Source: Fonsecaea monophora
Taxonomy: Eukaryota > Ascomycota > Eurotiomycetes > Chaetothyriales > Herpotrichiellaceae
Length of the DNA stretch: 64,000 nucleotides
Direction of reading: 5' to 3'
Assembly (NCBI RefSeq): GCF_001642475.1
Contig: NW_019174071.1
Location: 1 to 64,000 of the forward strand
Shown here: in pieces, positions 21,753 through 32,238 of the stretch
Position numbering within the stretch: position 1 is the stretch's first letter
How the letters are laid out: each line of letters begins with the position of its first letter
Translations under genes and position numbers: made by a program
Notes under the pieces: model-generated
Told to the model about the DNA's origin: nothing
Database searches by the model: none
Seen by the model: only the letters and a program-made list of their open reading frames with translations

Positions 21753-24683
21753 CTATAATCTCGCAAACACCCTCTTGAGAACTTCTCGGCCCTTGTAAAG
21801 GTTCTCCACTCGCATCCTCTCGTTATCTAGATGGGCATTGTCGCTCGCCTGGCCCATGGGGAACATGGCGGCAGGCGCGTCGAATTCGTGTTCGAGAAAC
21901 GATATCGCAGGGATACTGCCGCCTTCGCGGATGAACAGGGGCTCTCGTGGCAGGGTGGACGGTGGGAAGAAGCCTGTTGTGGCGAGGGAGGATGCGCGGC
22001 GATGTGACGTGCGAGCTGGGGTTTCAGCTGCTGTTGACGATGAGGCGGCAGCCTTGGAAGCCGAAGAAGTGGATGTAGGCTTAGAAGATGGCGATGCGCC
22101 CTTGGCAGTTTCAACGTTGCTGCCACTAGCGGACACCTTGAATGCCCGTTGCTGATGCGCTGCAATATCAGGGTTCCAGACATCAACGATGGCGTCTTTA
22201 AGAGTCGTATAGATCTCACTTTTCACATCGGCAAGCCATGGATCTGCTTTCGATGTGATTGTGACATTCAGAGAATTTGAACTCTGGAGCTTGGCGAATT
22301 CGGCGTGCAGGTATTCCGTCAGGGACTGGGCAATCTGTTCTGCCGTCTGCGATGGGACTATCCGGATGGAAAGTGTCGCTTTCGCCGAGCCAGAGATGGT
22401 GACGGCAGTCTTTGCTTCAGGCACTTCGATCCGATGGACGGTCAGATTGGGATATCGCCACCGTTGCATCAGTGAAAGGGCAAAGGCCTTCTCATTTTTG
22501 ATTTCTGGGTGGCCAGGTAGAAGCGAAGAGGTAATGGAAGCATAGGCCTTGACTTCTGATTCGGAAAGCTCATCAACCGTGTCGTAAAAATGAGGCACTG
22601 TGATTTTTGTCCCAGAAGGGCCGACAAGGGTAGCGAGCAAAACCGTCAGATCTTTGAGTGGCTCGTGCTGTACAGACTTGCCATCCATTCCTGAGTGCAG
22701 ATCTGGCCGGTTCGAAGTGACACTGACACTGGCATGAATGACTCCACGCATGCCAAACGTGAGACAGGGGATGTGGTCATCGAGCCAGTAACTGTTGGAT
22801 AGCAGGATATAGTCCACCGGACCGATGGCGTCGTGGGCAGATCGAACCGTCTGACGGAAACCTCGGGAGCCGGCTTCTTCATCGCCTTCAAGCAGAAATG
22901 TCACGTTGCAAGACAGAGAGCCATGCTGGACCAGATCTGCCACGGCGTAGATGGCGGCTAGGATAGGACCCTTGTTGTCGGTTACGCCGCGTCCGTAAAG
23001 GTAGGAATCTAGCGGTTGAAGAACGAATGGATCTCCATTCCACGTCGGGTTCGAGCTACTGGTGTCAAGTTCTGCGTCGACGACATCATAATGGCCATAG
23101 AAGAGGATTGATTTTGTTGATTTGGAGGGCTTGGATGCCGGAAACCTGGCAAGGAGGATCGGGTTGACGCCTTCTTGAGGTGACAGGAGGCGGGTTGTTG
23201 CACCAAAAGCATTGCATTTCTTTCGTAGAAACGTGATTGCTTCATGACAGTCCCGAACACACGTTGCGTTCAAGGCCACTGTGCGATATGCCACAAACTC
23301 GCGAAGAGCGTTGACGAGCTCGTCTAGCTATTGTTCAGCACAAGATACGATGTCTGCACGTGGTTCAGATACTTACCATTGCTCCTTGCAGAATTGGCTA
23401 TAGATGCCTGAATTCCGGGTTTGCCGCTCCAAAAGGATACGACACGATCGTTTCCTCCCGTAACGAGCATGTCGTGATCTGGGGTTGTTGTCAAGCCCAT
23501 CGCAAGGATCTTTCCAGCAGCCGCTTGCCACGATTCGACCTCTACGAAATGGTCGTCGTATCGCTAACGAGATGTCAATGCCGTATCTGACACCAGGTGG
23601 GTGACTTACCTTGATCCATCCTTGGCTGGTACCGCACAGGATGCTCTCTGTGCTCACCAAGATCTGAGTGACGTCGCCATGTCCCACCTGTAATTTCTGC
23701 ACGAGTTGATTTGATGCAAGGTTGTAAATGTGAGCCCGGCCGTCCGATAAACCAGCATAGAGGAAAGAGTCGCGATATGAGAGACTCAACACGTTGGAAT
23801 CTGCATTCTTGAATTTTGTGATCTGTCTTGGCCCAAATTCAGCGAGATTGTCGATCGACCAGAGCTTGATGGTTCCATCACCAGCACCGGAGATGAGAAC
23901 TTCCTCGTCTCCGACACGGTTAAAGAGTCCTTTCACCAGTAGCATGCTGTAGATGTAGCTTTTGTGAGCATACGGAAGATAGTTGCTGCTGGGCGCCGTC
24001 AAGGCTCGACCTCCCTGGTTGCCGGGTCCATTCACTACACCCTCATCTGCAATGACATTCGCTATCCCGCCAGGTCCCAGGGAGTCGAAGAATCGATGCT
24101 TGCGAGAGCCAGGCGCTAGGTTCGACGGGGGAAATTTGACAGCGGTATCCGTGTTGAGCTTGTACCACTGGATGCTGGCATTCTGAGCGCCCCAAAACAG
24201 AGTCTGGGTCTTGATCGAGTGCACGACGCAGAAGACGTCGCCAATTTCAAAGTGCGAATATAGAGAATAGAGTCTTTGCAGAGACTCTGTGGACCAGACA
24301 TTGACAATCGAGTCAGCACCAGCAGAGAAAAGGAGCGTCTTGTCGTCGGAGAGGGTTAGACTGAGGACACTCTCTTTGTGAGCAGGGACAGTCGCGAGTA
24401 GCTCATATGTCTCGAGAGACCAAACGACGATATTGCCCCCTTGGGTGCCAGCGAATATGACATCGTCATCGACAGCAAGTGCCTGGACACTGCCAGGAGC
24501 TTTAACCTGATGGAGAGGATGCTTCGCTACTGTTGCTAAGGATCTCGCTGAAGTCGAGGGAGGCTCCTCAGAGCCATGGGAAATGCCCTCATCGGAGGGT
24601 GCGATGCTGTCAGGCTCGCTCGAGGCCGCGGAATATGACTTGTGCGATGACCCGTTCTGCTTGACCGAATCAGTAGGGGCCAT
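21753..24683 (-). CDS. DUG2: Dug2, WD40-M20 subunit of the glutathione-degrading complex
   Basis: Exons, in coding order, 24683-23610, 23563-23377 and 23323-21753 encode 943 residues; introns are 46 and 53 nt. After a Ser-rich tail, residues ~60-410 are WD40 repeats. The third exon is an M20 peptidase-like domain with YGHYDVVD (~residue 497), GRGVTDNKGP (531-540), EGDEEAGS (566-573) and the closing PMGQASDNAH. This WD40-M20 fusion is specific to Dug2. In yeast Dug2 and the glutamine-amidotransferase-like Dug3 cleave the gamma-glutamyl bond of glutathione, and Dug1 then splits Cys-Gly; the reaction occurs in the cytosol and matters under sulfur or nitrogen limitation. A ~50-residue Ser/Thr/Ala-rich insert interrupts the peptidase domain before the last metal-ligand region. 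The second intron must use the second of two close AGs to stay in frame. Dug1 and Dug3 are not in the window. Confidence 0.94.
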
Positions 24684-25078
24684 GAAAGAGGAGATCAGAT
24701 GATGTGGGAATAGGAGAGAACTAAAGGGCGATGAAGACGGTCAGTGTGCGTTCGGTCACTCGTACCTCCGAATCCTCTTCCCAAGCCGACGGACTTGGGC
24801 GCAGCTGCGGCTCAGTGTCGCCGATCTGGCACATTGTCGAACCACGTCAAACTAAACCTTGCGACACGGACTGTTGGCTTTTTCCCTCAGGTGATTACAT
24901 TATATATTCGTCTTTGTTCCTGCTTCAGGCCATTCTTTGCGCTCAATCAAAGCAAAAGGACAGAAACGAGTCACTTCAACCAACTGCAGATCTGCAAACC
25001 TCCGACATTTGCCCCTTTCACCGGTCGATGGCGTGATCTCGCATCAGCTTGCCACCAGCCTCGTCGATATCTATCAGA
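24684..25078. promoter_or_regulatory. Shared divergent promoter of DUG2 and the asparaginase-like gene
   Basis: Only 395 bp separate the two start codons. A TATA-like ATTATATATT lies at about 24897-24906, about 175 bp before the plus-strand ATG. One HGATAR match (CTATCA, 25071-25076) lies directly before that ATG and is probably transcribed. Coregulation is an inference from the spacing. Confidence 0.55.
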
Positions 25079-26578
25079 ATGACGCCTAAGAAATCCTCAG
25101 TACTCGGCCCTTTCGAGCCGACACTCATCCTCCACGGGGGAGCAGGCTCCCTCTCTCGTGCAAATCTTCCTCCCGATCTCTATGCACGTTACCATGCATC
25201 TCTTACCAAATACCTGACTGTCACCCGTGAGTTACTCAACTCCGGTACATCCGCGCTTGACGCTGCATGTCATGCTGTTTCTTTGCTGGAAGATGACCCC
25301 TTGTTCAACTGTGGTCGTGGGTCCGTCTTCACCGAGTCAGGAACCATTGAGATGGAGGCTAGTGTGATGGTCTCCTCTCTAAACCCCGCTGGTCCTCCTG
25401 CTGGCGGGATCAAACGTGCTGCGGCTGTCAGTCTCATCAAGAATACGAGACACCCGATCTTGCTTGCCAAGGAGGTACTCTTGGAACCAGATGAAGATGG
25501 TGGGTTGTGCGGCACTAGTTCGATGCACTGTCAGCTGAGCGGAAGAGAATTGGAGGAATGGGGATGGGCGCAGCGAGGTCTCGAGAAGAAACCAGACCGT
25601 TGGTTCTGGACCAAAAAGCGCTGGGAGGAGCATAGAAAAGGACTTCACCACGACGATTCCTACTCGTTCAACAATCTCGTTGCCTCTGTCGATCCTTATA
25701 CCGAGTCACCCTTCGAGGACGACGATCCGGAAGTCGATGAGATCCCTAGTCAAGGCACAGTCGGAGCCGTGTGTCTGGATACCTGGGGCAACCTCGCCGC
25801 GGCAACGTCGACCGGGGGCCTCACAAACAAGAAAGCCGGGAGGATTGGAGACACGCCCACCATTGGTGCAGGTTTCTGGGCCGAATCGTGGGACGAAGAT
25901 GCCCCTAACTCGCCCCAAGTTCGACAAAAGTCACCACCACGAAGGGCCTCGGGACTCGGGAAAATGCCCGTCCTGGACCAGATCCTGTCACACGCAAACG
26001 ACTCCTTGGGAGCCTGCCTCAGTGTATCCGAAGCACCGCAGACCAAAGAACCACCGATTGGAGCACCTCCAGCTTATACTGCATCACCATACCAATCATA
26101 CTCGTCCCCTCGTGTACGACGACCCTCTTCCTCTTCTAGTCAATCTACGCGAAAACGTCGGCGTGCTGTAGCAATGAGCGGTACTGGCAACGGAGATTCC
26201 TTCCTCCGTCTTAATGCCGTGCGCACGGTTGCAGCGCACTGCCGTTTCTCAGGCACACCTTCCTGTTCATTAGCTGAAGCAGTCAAGCTGGTCACCGGCC
26301 CCGGTGGTGAATTGCAGCGCTCCGCTGGCAACCGCTGGGGTAAAACAGGCGAAGGACAAGGCGGGATCATCGGCATTGAAGTTGTCGATGAGCTGGAGGG
26401 GGAAGAACCTCCCACATGGACGGACGACTTGAAGAAGCGAAGTGAATGGGAATCAACAAAGAAAAGGGGTCGAGTGGTGTCCAACTTCAACTGTGGAGGG
26501 CTGTTTAGAGCGTACTACGAAGTCGACGAATCTGGTGTGGAGGTGCCTAAAGTCATGGTCTTCAAGGAGGAGTACTGA
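25079..26578 (+). CDS. Asparaginase/taspase-type Ntn hydrolase
   Basis: Single exon, 499 residues. The ATG at 25079 gives MTPKKSSVLG; further upstream codons in frame are not ATG. The alpha part begins with LILHGGAGS, the classic type-2 asparaginase opening, and includes FNCGRGSVFTESG and ASVMV. Cleavage is predicted in QGTVGAVCLD before Thr 227, which would become the N-terminal nucleophile of the beta chain. GNLAAATSTGG and RIGDTPTIGAG follow as the substrate-binding loops. Members hydrolyse L-asparagine or isoaspartyl peptides, or act as threonine aspartases. A ~100-residue low-complexity insertion (Ser/Pro/Arg-rich, with RKRRR) splits the beta chain after GLGKMPVLDQ, and MSGTGNGDSFLR resumes the fold. 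This layout is closer to fungal threonine-aspartase/asparaginase-2 homologues than to bacterial enzymes. Family firm, substrate open. Confidence 0.9.
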   Translation: MTPKKSSVLGPFEPTLILHGGAGSLSRANLPPDLYARYHASLTKYLTVTRELLNSGTSALDAACHAVSLLEDDPLFNCGRGSVFTESGTIEMEASVMVSSLNPAGPPAGGIKRAAAVSLIKNTRHPILLAKEVLLEPDEDGGLCGTSSMHCQLSGRELEEWGWAQRGLEKKPDRWFWTKKRWEEHRKGLHHDDSYSFNNLVASVDPYTESPFEDDDPEVDEIPSQGTVGAVCLDTWGNLAAATSTGGLTNKKAGRIGDTPTIGAGFWAESWDEDAPNSPQVRQKSPPRRASGLGKMPVLDQILSHANDSLGACLSVSEAPQTKEPPIGAPPAYTASPYQSYSSPRVRRPSSSSSQSTRKRRRAVAMSGTGNGDSFLRLNAVRTVAAHCRFSGTPSCSLAEAVKLVTGPGGELQRSAGNRWGKTGEGQGGIIGIEVVDELEGEEPPTWTDDLKKRSEWESTKKRGRVVSNFNCGGLFRAYYEVDESGVEVPKVMVFKEEY

Positions 26579-27375
26579 CAGCACTCCACGAGGTGTGATC
26601 GATATACTTGTACAGTAGGTAGATATTTAAATCTAGAATCCCCATAGTAATCAAAATATAGAGCAAGATTTAGATGCGGAATGAAACAAGTAGTGCCGTT
26701 GTACCAATATCATGGATGGAAACAGTTTTCTCTTCAAGGCTTCAGCCAGGGGAGACGCGCATGGCTACAACACATAGTATTCCTCGCTGTTCGTGCATGA
26801 AAACTCAAACTCGAAGACAGGAATCTGAGTGAGCGCACCGCATTATAGCATAGATAGTATCTTCTGGACAAAGGCAAACGCTATGCCTCTTTGTATTCAC
26901 TGTTTGCCTCCTGGGGTTCTCGGCTTAGAACATTGCATAGGGTGGTGGTAACATGTTGACCATCTCCGCCTTTATAGTCACATCGAGTCAACCTTTCCTC
27001 CTAGCTGGACGCTTCGTCTGAACGCCTCTGCCCGTGGTGGCTAGAAATTGTGTAGAAAGTGGTCTGTGCCTAGTTCGCACGCCGCACGTGAACAGAGATT
27101 GGTCTCCTGCTTGTGATGATCGGAACGCATTGGGCATCAAGGCTTGACGAGGGTAGGCGGAGAAAACGAAGACCGGTTCCAGGACGGGTTATATCGCTTA
27201 TTGATTGAAGTTGATAGCTGCGCTTGACAGTCGAAAGGGCTATCGGAGCTTAGCGCCCCAGAGACAGTGGCTTTCGTTGATAGAATTGGTGGGAATTCCT
27301 TGACTGATAGAAACCGGACTGTGTCAGGGCAATGATGTTTGTAGCGGCGAGACACTCTCAGATCTCGGTCTGATT
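26579..27375. other. Convergent intergenic region
   Basis: Between the 3' ends of the asparaginase-like and E1-beta genes. AT-rich around 26600-26700. No gene seen. Confidence 0.55.
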
Positions 27376-28598
27376 TCAATATTCCAGTGTCCTTTTGATA
27401 GCGTCGTATATCCCTATAACTTACAGTTAATGTCTCGACTTCCTTATGGCGGCATGGACTTACTCGTAATGTCTGGGATGTTAAATTTCTCAAAGATTAG
27501 TCCTGGGTGAGTACTCCAGCCTGTAACCCTGGCTACCGGGGCCTCCAGTCGAAGAAAAGCCCCTTCTTGTATGCTTGCGGCGACTTCGGCCCCCACACCC
27601 GCATTGTACATGCTCTCATGTACTACAACTGCTCGTCCCGTCTTGTTCACACTTTCCAAAATGGTGGCTCGATCCCAGGGATATATGGCCCTGAGATCAA
27701 CGAGTTCGATGCTCAGACCCTTAATTTCTTTCTCCAAAGCTTCGATTGCAGCAGAGCAAAGGTATAAGGGTTGGCCGTAGGAGATAACTGTCAGGTCTTT
27801 ACCCTGCTTTAGGACTTCGGCTTTGTCTAGTGGTAGTGTATATGGATCTCTGGGGACGAATTCCTCGGCGGCGCGGTATAGGATCTTAGGCTCCATGAAG
27901 ATGACTGGGTCGTTGGAATTGAGAATAGAAGCTGTGAGTAGTCCCTTTGCTTGACTGGGCGATCGAGGCATGACAACCCGTAGGCCCGGCACATGCGTGA
28001 ATAGTGATTCTGGACTTTGAGAATGGTAGAGGGCCCCATGTCCAACGCTCCCGCATGGCATTCGCACCACCAACCCTCCACAGTGGCCACCCGTGGCGCC
28101 TTCTCTATACCGAAATTTGGCGGCTTCATTAACCAGCTGATCAAATGCCGGATAGACGTAATCTGCAAACTGGATCTCTGCAACAGGCTTCATGCCCTCG
28201 GCCGCACAGCCAATTGCGAATCCAACAATCCCTTGCTCACACAACGGAGTATTGAACACTCTACTCGTGCCAAATTCGTCCGACAGACCTTTGGAACATC
28301 GAAAGACACCGCCAAACGCCACATCTTCACCAAACAGAAGTACGTTCTCGTCACTCTTCAGAGCATGATGAAGAGAGGCATTGATGGCACCGTGCAGGTT
28401 CACCCAATCGACTGGTGCATCTTGGGAGAGGCCGTAAGCAGTTCTGGCACTGTTCTGTGATTGGTGGAGGACGGCGGTCTTTTTGAAGTCGATAGGTTTG
28501 TTCAAACGCGCTTCGGAAGATGCTTGACTGGCGTATCGACGCTGAAGCAATGGCTTCAACGCCCGGGAGCACGCGTTGAGCCTTCGACCAGCATACAT
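27376..28598 (-). CDS. BCKDHB: Branched-chain 2-oxoacid dehydrogenase E1 beta subunit, mitochondrial
   Basis: Exons 28598-27464 and 27413-27376 (intron 50 nt) encode 390 residues. The second exon is only 38 nt and supplies the conserved end RIYDAIKRTLEY; an unspliced reading would lose it. A basic, acid-free start (MYAGRRLNACSRALKPLLQRRYASQ) is a typical mitochondrial targeting peptide. The body shows the transketolase-like pyrimidine domain (NVLLFGEDVAFGGVFRCS, NTPLCEQGIVGFAIG, EIQFADYVYPAFDQ) and the C-terminal domain (LRAIYPWD, VVVHES). With E1-alpha, E2 and E3 it oxidatively decarboxylates the 2-oxoacids of leucine, isoleucine and valine in the matrix. CGGLVVRMPCGSVGHGALYHSQSPE matches E1-beta of the branched-chain rather than the pyruvate complex. 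Confidence 0.95.
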
Positions 28599-29305
28599 AT
28601 TGGGAAAGCGACGAATCTATGAAGTCTATGGCACAGAAGAAGAAGTAGGGAGAAGGGCCATTTTGAAGGGGCTTCTTGGGTAGAGGCCAAATGAACCCAA
28701 GCCGCGGATAAGCGCACCTGCGCTGCGCCCCTAACCGTCAATGCCGTGGCTCCGGAAATCGGAAACAAGAGGCTGGGCACGTGGAGTCCTTCGCATAAGT
28801 TGCCTTTATCAGTGACTTTGAGGACGTTGCGCCATCTGCCATGACGCCGTCTCGCATGCACTTGTGGGATGCAGATGGATTGGTAGTTCCATGTGTCAAG
28901 CTTTGGAGAGCATCGAATAAACACCCAGGAGACGTACCTCGTCCCGCTCGTACTAGTGACAGAAAGTAATACTTACGAAAGCAGATCTGCCGCCGCTCCT
29001 GTTCCATCCTCCTCCACGCAGTACACCCTTCTGCCAATCATCTCGCCTGTCTATACGACACGTTGTTGACCGGCCCTCACCTTCACCCACCTTGCCATAG
29101 TGCTTCTCGTTCCTAACCTATATCTCTACTGCTCAGATTGCGTATTCGGCGAGCTCTCCTCAAGGTTTCACCCGTGACAAACCGTGACCGCTTCCATCGA
29201 GCTCCGAATCGAACGGAACCGGGTCGAAGCATTTCCTTAGTCGAGACTGAGCAGCTACATCTATCTTCAAAGATGTCGGAGTGCGCGTATCGGTCCTAGT
29301 CAAAC
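28599..29305. other. Divergent intergenic region
   Basis: 707 bp between the starts of the E1-beta gene and the CNNM-like gene, so it holds both promoters. I see no clear TATA box and no coding signal. Confidence 0.55.
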
Positions 29306-31638
29306 ATGCAACCACGAAGACCAAGTTCCCCCCTCTACGTGCGACCCATTGTCTTGGGGGTCGCCAAAATCTTCTTCATCTCTCTCAGCCAGATACCTGT
29401 TGTTCAGGCTGCGCCGGTCTATGCCGCAAAACTATTCTCCTCCGCGGATGAAACAGAAGGGAAAGATCCGGATGATCCAGGGCTATGGATATACTTGACG
29501 GTGGCGGCAGTGCTGGTGCTGCTAGGAGGAGCATTTGCCGGGCTGACAATTGCATTGATGGGACAGGTGAGTGGAATCAAGCTCAAATATGATATCCAGG
29601 ATCTAACACTGGCTCACAGGATGAGATATACCTTCAAGTCATCAAAGACTCTGGTGAAGGGAAGGAGAGGGCACATGCTGCTAAGGTGCTTAAGTTGCTC
29701 CGCAAAGGCAAACATTGGGTCCTGGTTACATTGCTGTTGAGCAATGTCATCACCAACGAGACTCTCCCCATCGTGCTTGATAGGTCGCTGGGTGGGGGGT
29801 GGCCTGCTGTCTTAGGATCAACTGTCTTGATCGGTATGCCCCCTCTTCTACAGTGACACCAATCCTTGCTAACACTCCATGCAGTCATATTCGGTGAAAT
29901 TGCCCCTCAATCCGTCTGCGTCCGCTACGGCCTCCCCATCGGCTCCTGGATGGCGCCCTTCGTCCTGATCCTCATGTACATTTTGGCTCCCGTGGCATGG
30001 CCAACCGCCAAGTTACTCGACTATCTCCTCGGAGAAGACCATGGAACAACATACAAGAAAGCGGGGTTGAAAACACTGGTATCATTGCACAGAAGTCTCG
30101 GAGAGGCAGGCCAACAGCTCAATGCTGACGAAGTGACAATCATCAGTGCGGTCCTGGATCTCAAGGATAAACCTGTGGGCAGCATCATGACTCCAATGGA
30201 TGATGTCTTCACTCTGTCTCTCGACGACGTTTTGGATGAGTCGACGATGGATGACATTCTGTCACAGGGCTATTCAAGAATACCTATCCATCACCCAGAT
30301 AATGACTCCAACTTTGTGGGCATGTTACTGGTCAAAATGCTAATCACATATGACCCAGAAGATGCAAAGCCTGTCCGGGACTTTGCCCTGGCCACTTTAC
30401 CAGAGACTCGACCTGACACCAGCTGTCTGGACATTGTGAACTTCTTCCAGGAAGGCAAATCTCACATGGTTCTAGTTTCAGAGTATCCTGGAGAGGATCA
30501 CGGCGCCCTTGGTGTGGTCACTCTTGAGGATGTCATAGAGGAGCTCATTGGCGAAGAAATTGTGGACGAATCGGATGTTTTTGTCGATGTGCACAAGGCG
30601 ATCCGACGGGCTATGCCTGCACCAACCAGGCGCATCCCAAAGACCTATATTCTTCCTGATGAGCCCTCAACAATCAGTGCCACTGCACCGGATTTGGTCA
30701 ATATCGAAGAGAGCGAAATTCTCTCGCCTGAGGACCTACAGAGGGCGAAAACAGCGGATAATCCACCACAGAGGGTAAAGGGACCACCGGGTGCTAGAAG
30801 ACGCTCGAGTGGAGGAAACAGCGCGGGCGGGGACGGCAAAGCTGGCCGAAGAGCTGCAAGCACAGATGAACTCAAGGAGCACCTGAAACATCTTGGGCCG
30901 TCCAATCTAGCGAGCAGGCCAAGGTCTACGAGGTACAACACCGTGAAAATCAAGCCTGGCAACAGCACAGCGCCCAAGGAGGAGGAAACCCGAGCCCCTG
31001 CAGTTCGACGGATCTCCGAAAATGTCTCAGAATACCAAACCGGAATTGGTGAAGGCATGCTCAACTCGGGTGGTAAAGTCGCCTCTGGTGGCGTGCAAGC
31101 GTTGAAACAGGGATACGGCTCACTTTCTGGCTCTCCGAACGAAAGGAGGCCTCACAGTGCTTTGAAAGAATCACAGACCGACTCGGCACACGAACAAGAA
31201 TCGAATCATCATATCACTGAAGCAAGAGACATACAACAATCCCGCCCACCCGCAAGAACATCGGAAAGCCAGAGCACAATTGGTAGCTTGCCTAATTCAC
31301 GAACACCGTCGAGAAGCCCCTATTACCACTCCAAGGGTCCAGCTCGAAGTGGTAGTATCACAGAAAACATTGTTGACACTAACGGGTTCCGAAAGGTCGT
31401 CCTAGAGATGACATCCAGCAGCGAGTCGAATGAGGAGGAAGACAATTCGGGAGCCAATAAAGGACACCACACGCACGATGCACGTAAAAACATGACGGCG
31501 GTAAAATTACGAGGCGGCAGTCATGAAGATCTTCCTCAACTCCAGGACAATGATTCCAAGAAGAAAAAGCACCGGAAAAAGAAGAAAGGCCGCGGAAATG
31601 GAAAGGGGGAGCGTCAACCACTTTTGGGCGACCAGTAG
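29306..31638 (+). CDS. CNNM/Mam3-type protein, DUF21 plus CBS pair
   Basis: Exons 29306-29566, 29620-29833 and 29885-31638 encode 742 residues; introns are 53 and 51 nt. A signal-like N-terminus is followed by the DUF21 membrane domain (residues ~60-225) with AGLTIALMGQ, LLLSNVITNETLPIVLD and VIFGEIAPQS. A CBS pair spans ~255-395 (VGSIMTPMDDVF, YSRIPIHHPDN, GVVTLEDVIEELIGEEIVDE). Beyond ~420 is a long disordered tail ending in a lysine-rich stretch (KKKKHRKKKKGRG). Yeast Mam3 is a vacuolar-membrane member linked to manganese and iron handling, and animal CNNMs act in magnesium transport. The C-terminal tail is longer than in yeast. The role in metal homeostasis is inferred from the family. 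Confidence 0.92.
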
Positions 31639-32238
31639 AACTGGTGACCACAATGGAAAAGCACAGCAATGGGAACAGCAGGTTGATATTGTTCAATTGT
31701 ATGGCCTCTAATGTGTGGTTCGCCAAGGAGTATCATGGGTACATTGAGAAGAATGGTCCGGCAGAAACAGGAAAAGACATTGAATTCACTCACCGTGTGA
31801 ATAACAAACAAAGGATTCATTCATTCATCTCACTTTCTCAGTTTCTATTCACAGACTTGATTTATTCATTCACACAATCAAAAATATGACCAGACACACG
31901 TCGTCGACATTTCCTCGCTTTCAAACAAAGCCACCTCTTTGTCCTCCTCTGCGATCGCCTGTCCTCCTCTGTCTGCCCTCAAGTTTGAACCCTCCACATC
32001 AACAACCACTGTAAGTTGACCACATCGACCTTCAAGACTTCATGAGACTTGAAAACACGCTCTTTGCACAGAAGCTAACCTCTCTCATCACAAGACCACT
32101 TCCTTGGGTCCAGTCACGACCTCACAGCCACCACTCTCCTCTCCTCTCTCCCTCGACCAGAAACCCTTCACAACACCACCGTCAGCAATTTGCTGAGAGA
32201 ACCCTCCCCCTCGACAAGTCCGCCACAAACTTGTCAAG
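31639..32238. other. Intergenic region with candidate 5'-UTR intron
   Basis: Ahead of the coiled-coil gene, GTAAGT at 32011, a CTAAC branch site at 32075-32079 and an AG at 32093-32094 form a good intron candidate (84 nt) in its 5' leader. No separate gene seen. Confidence 0.5.
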
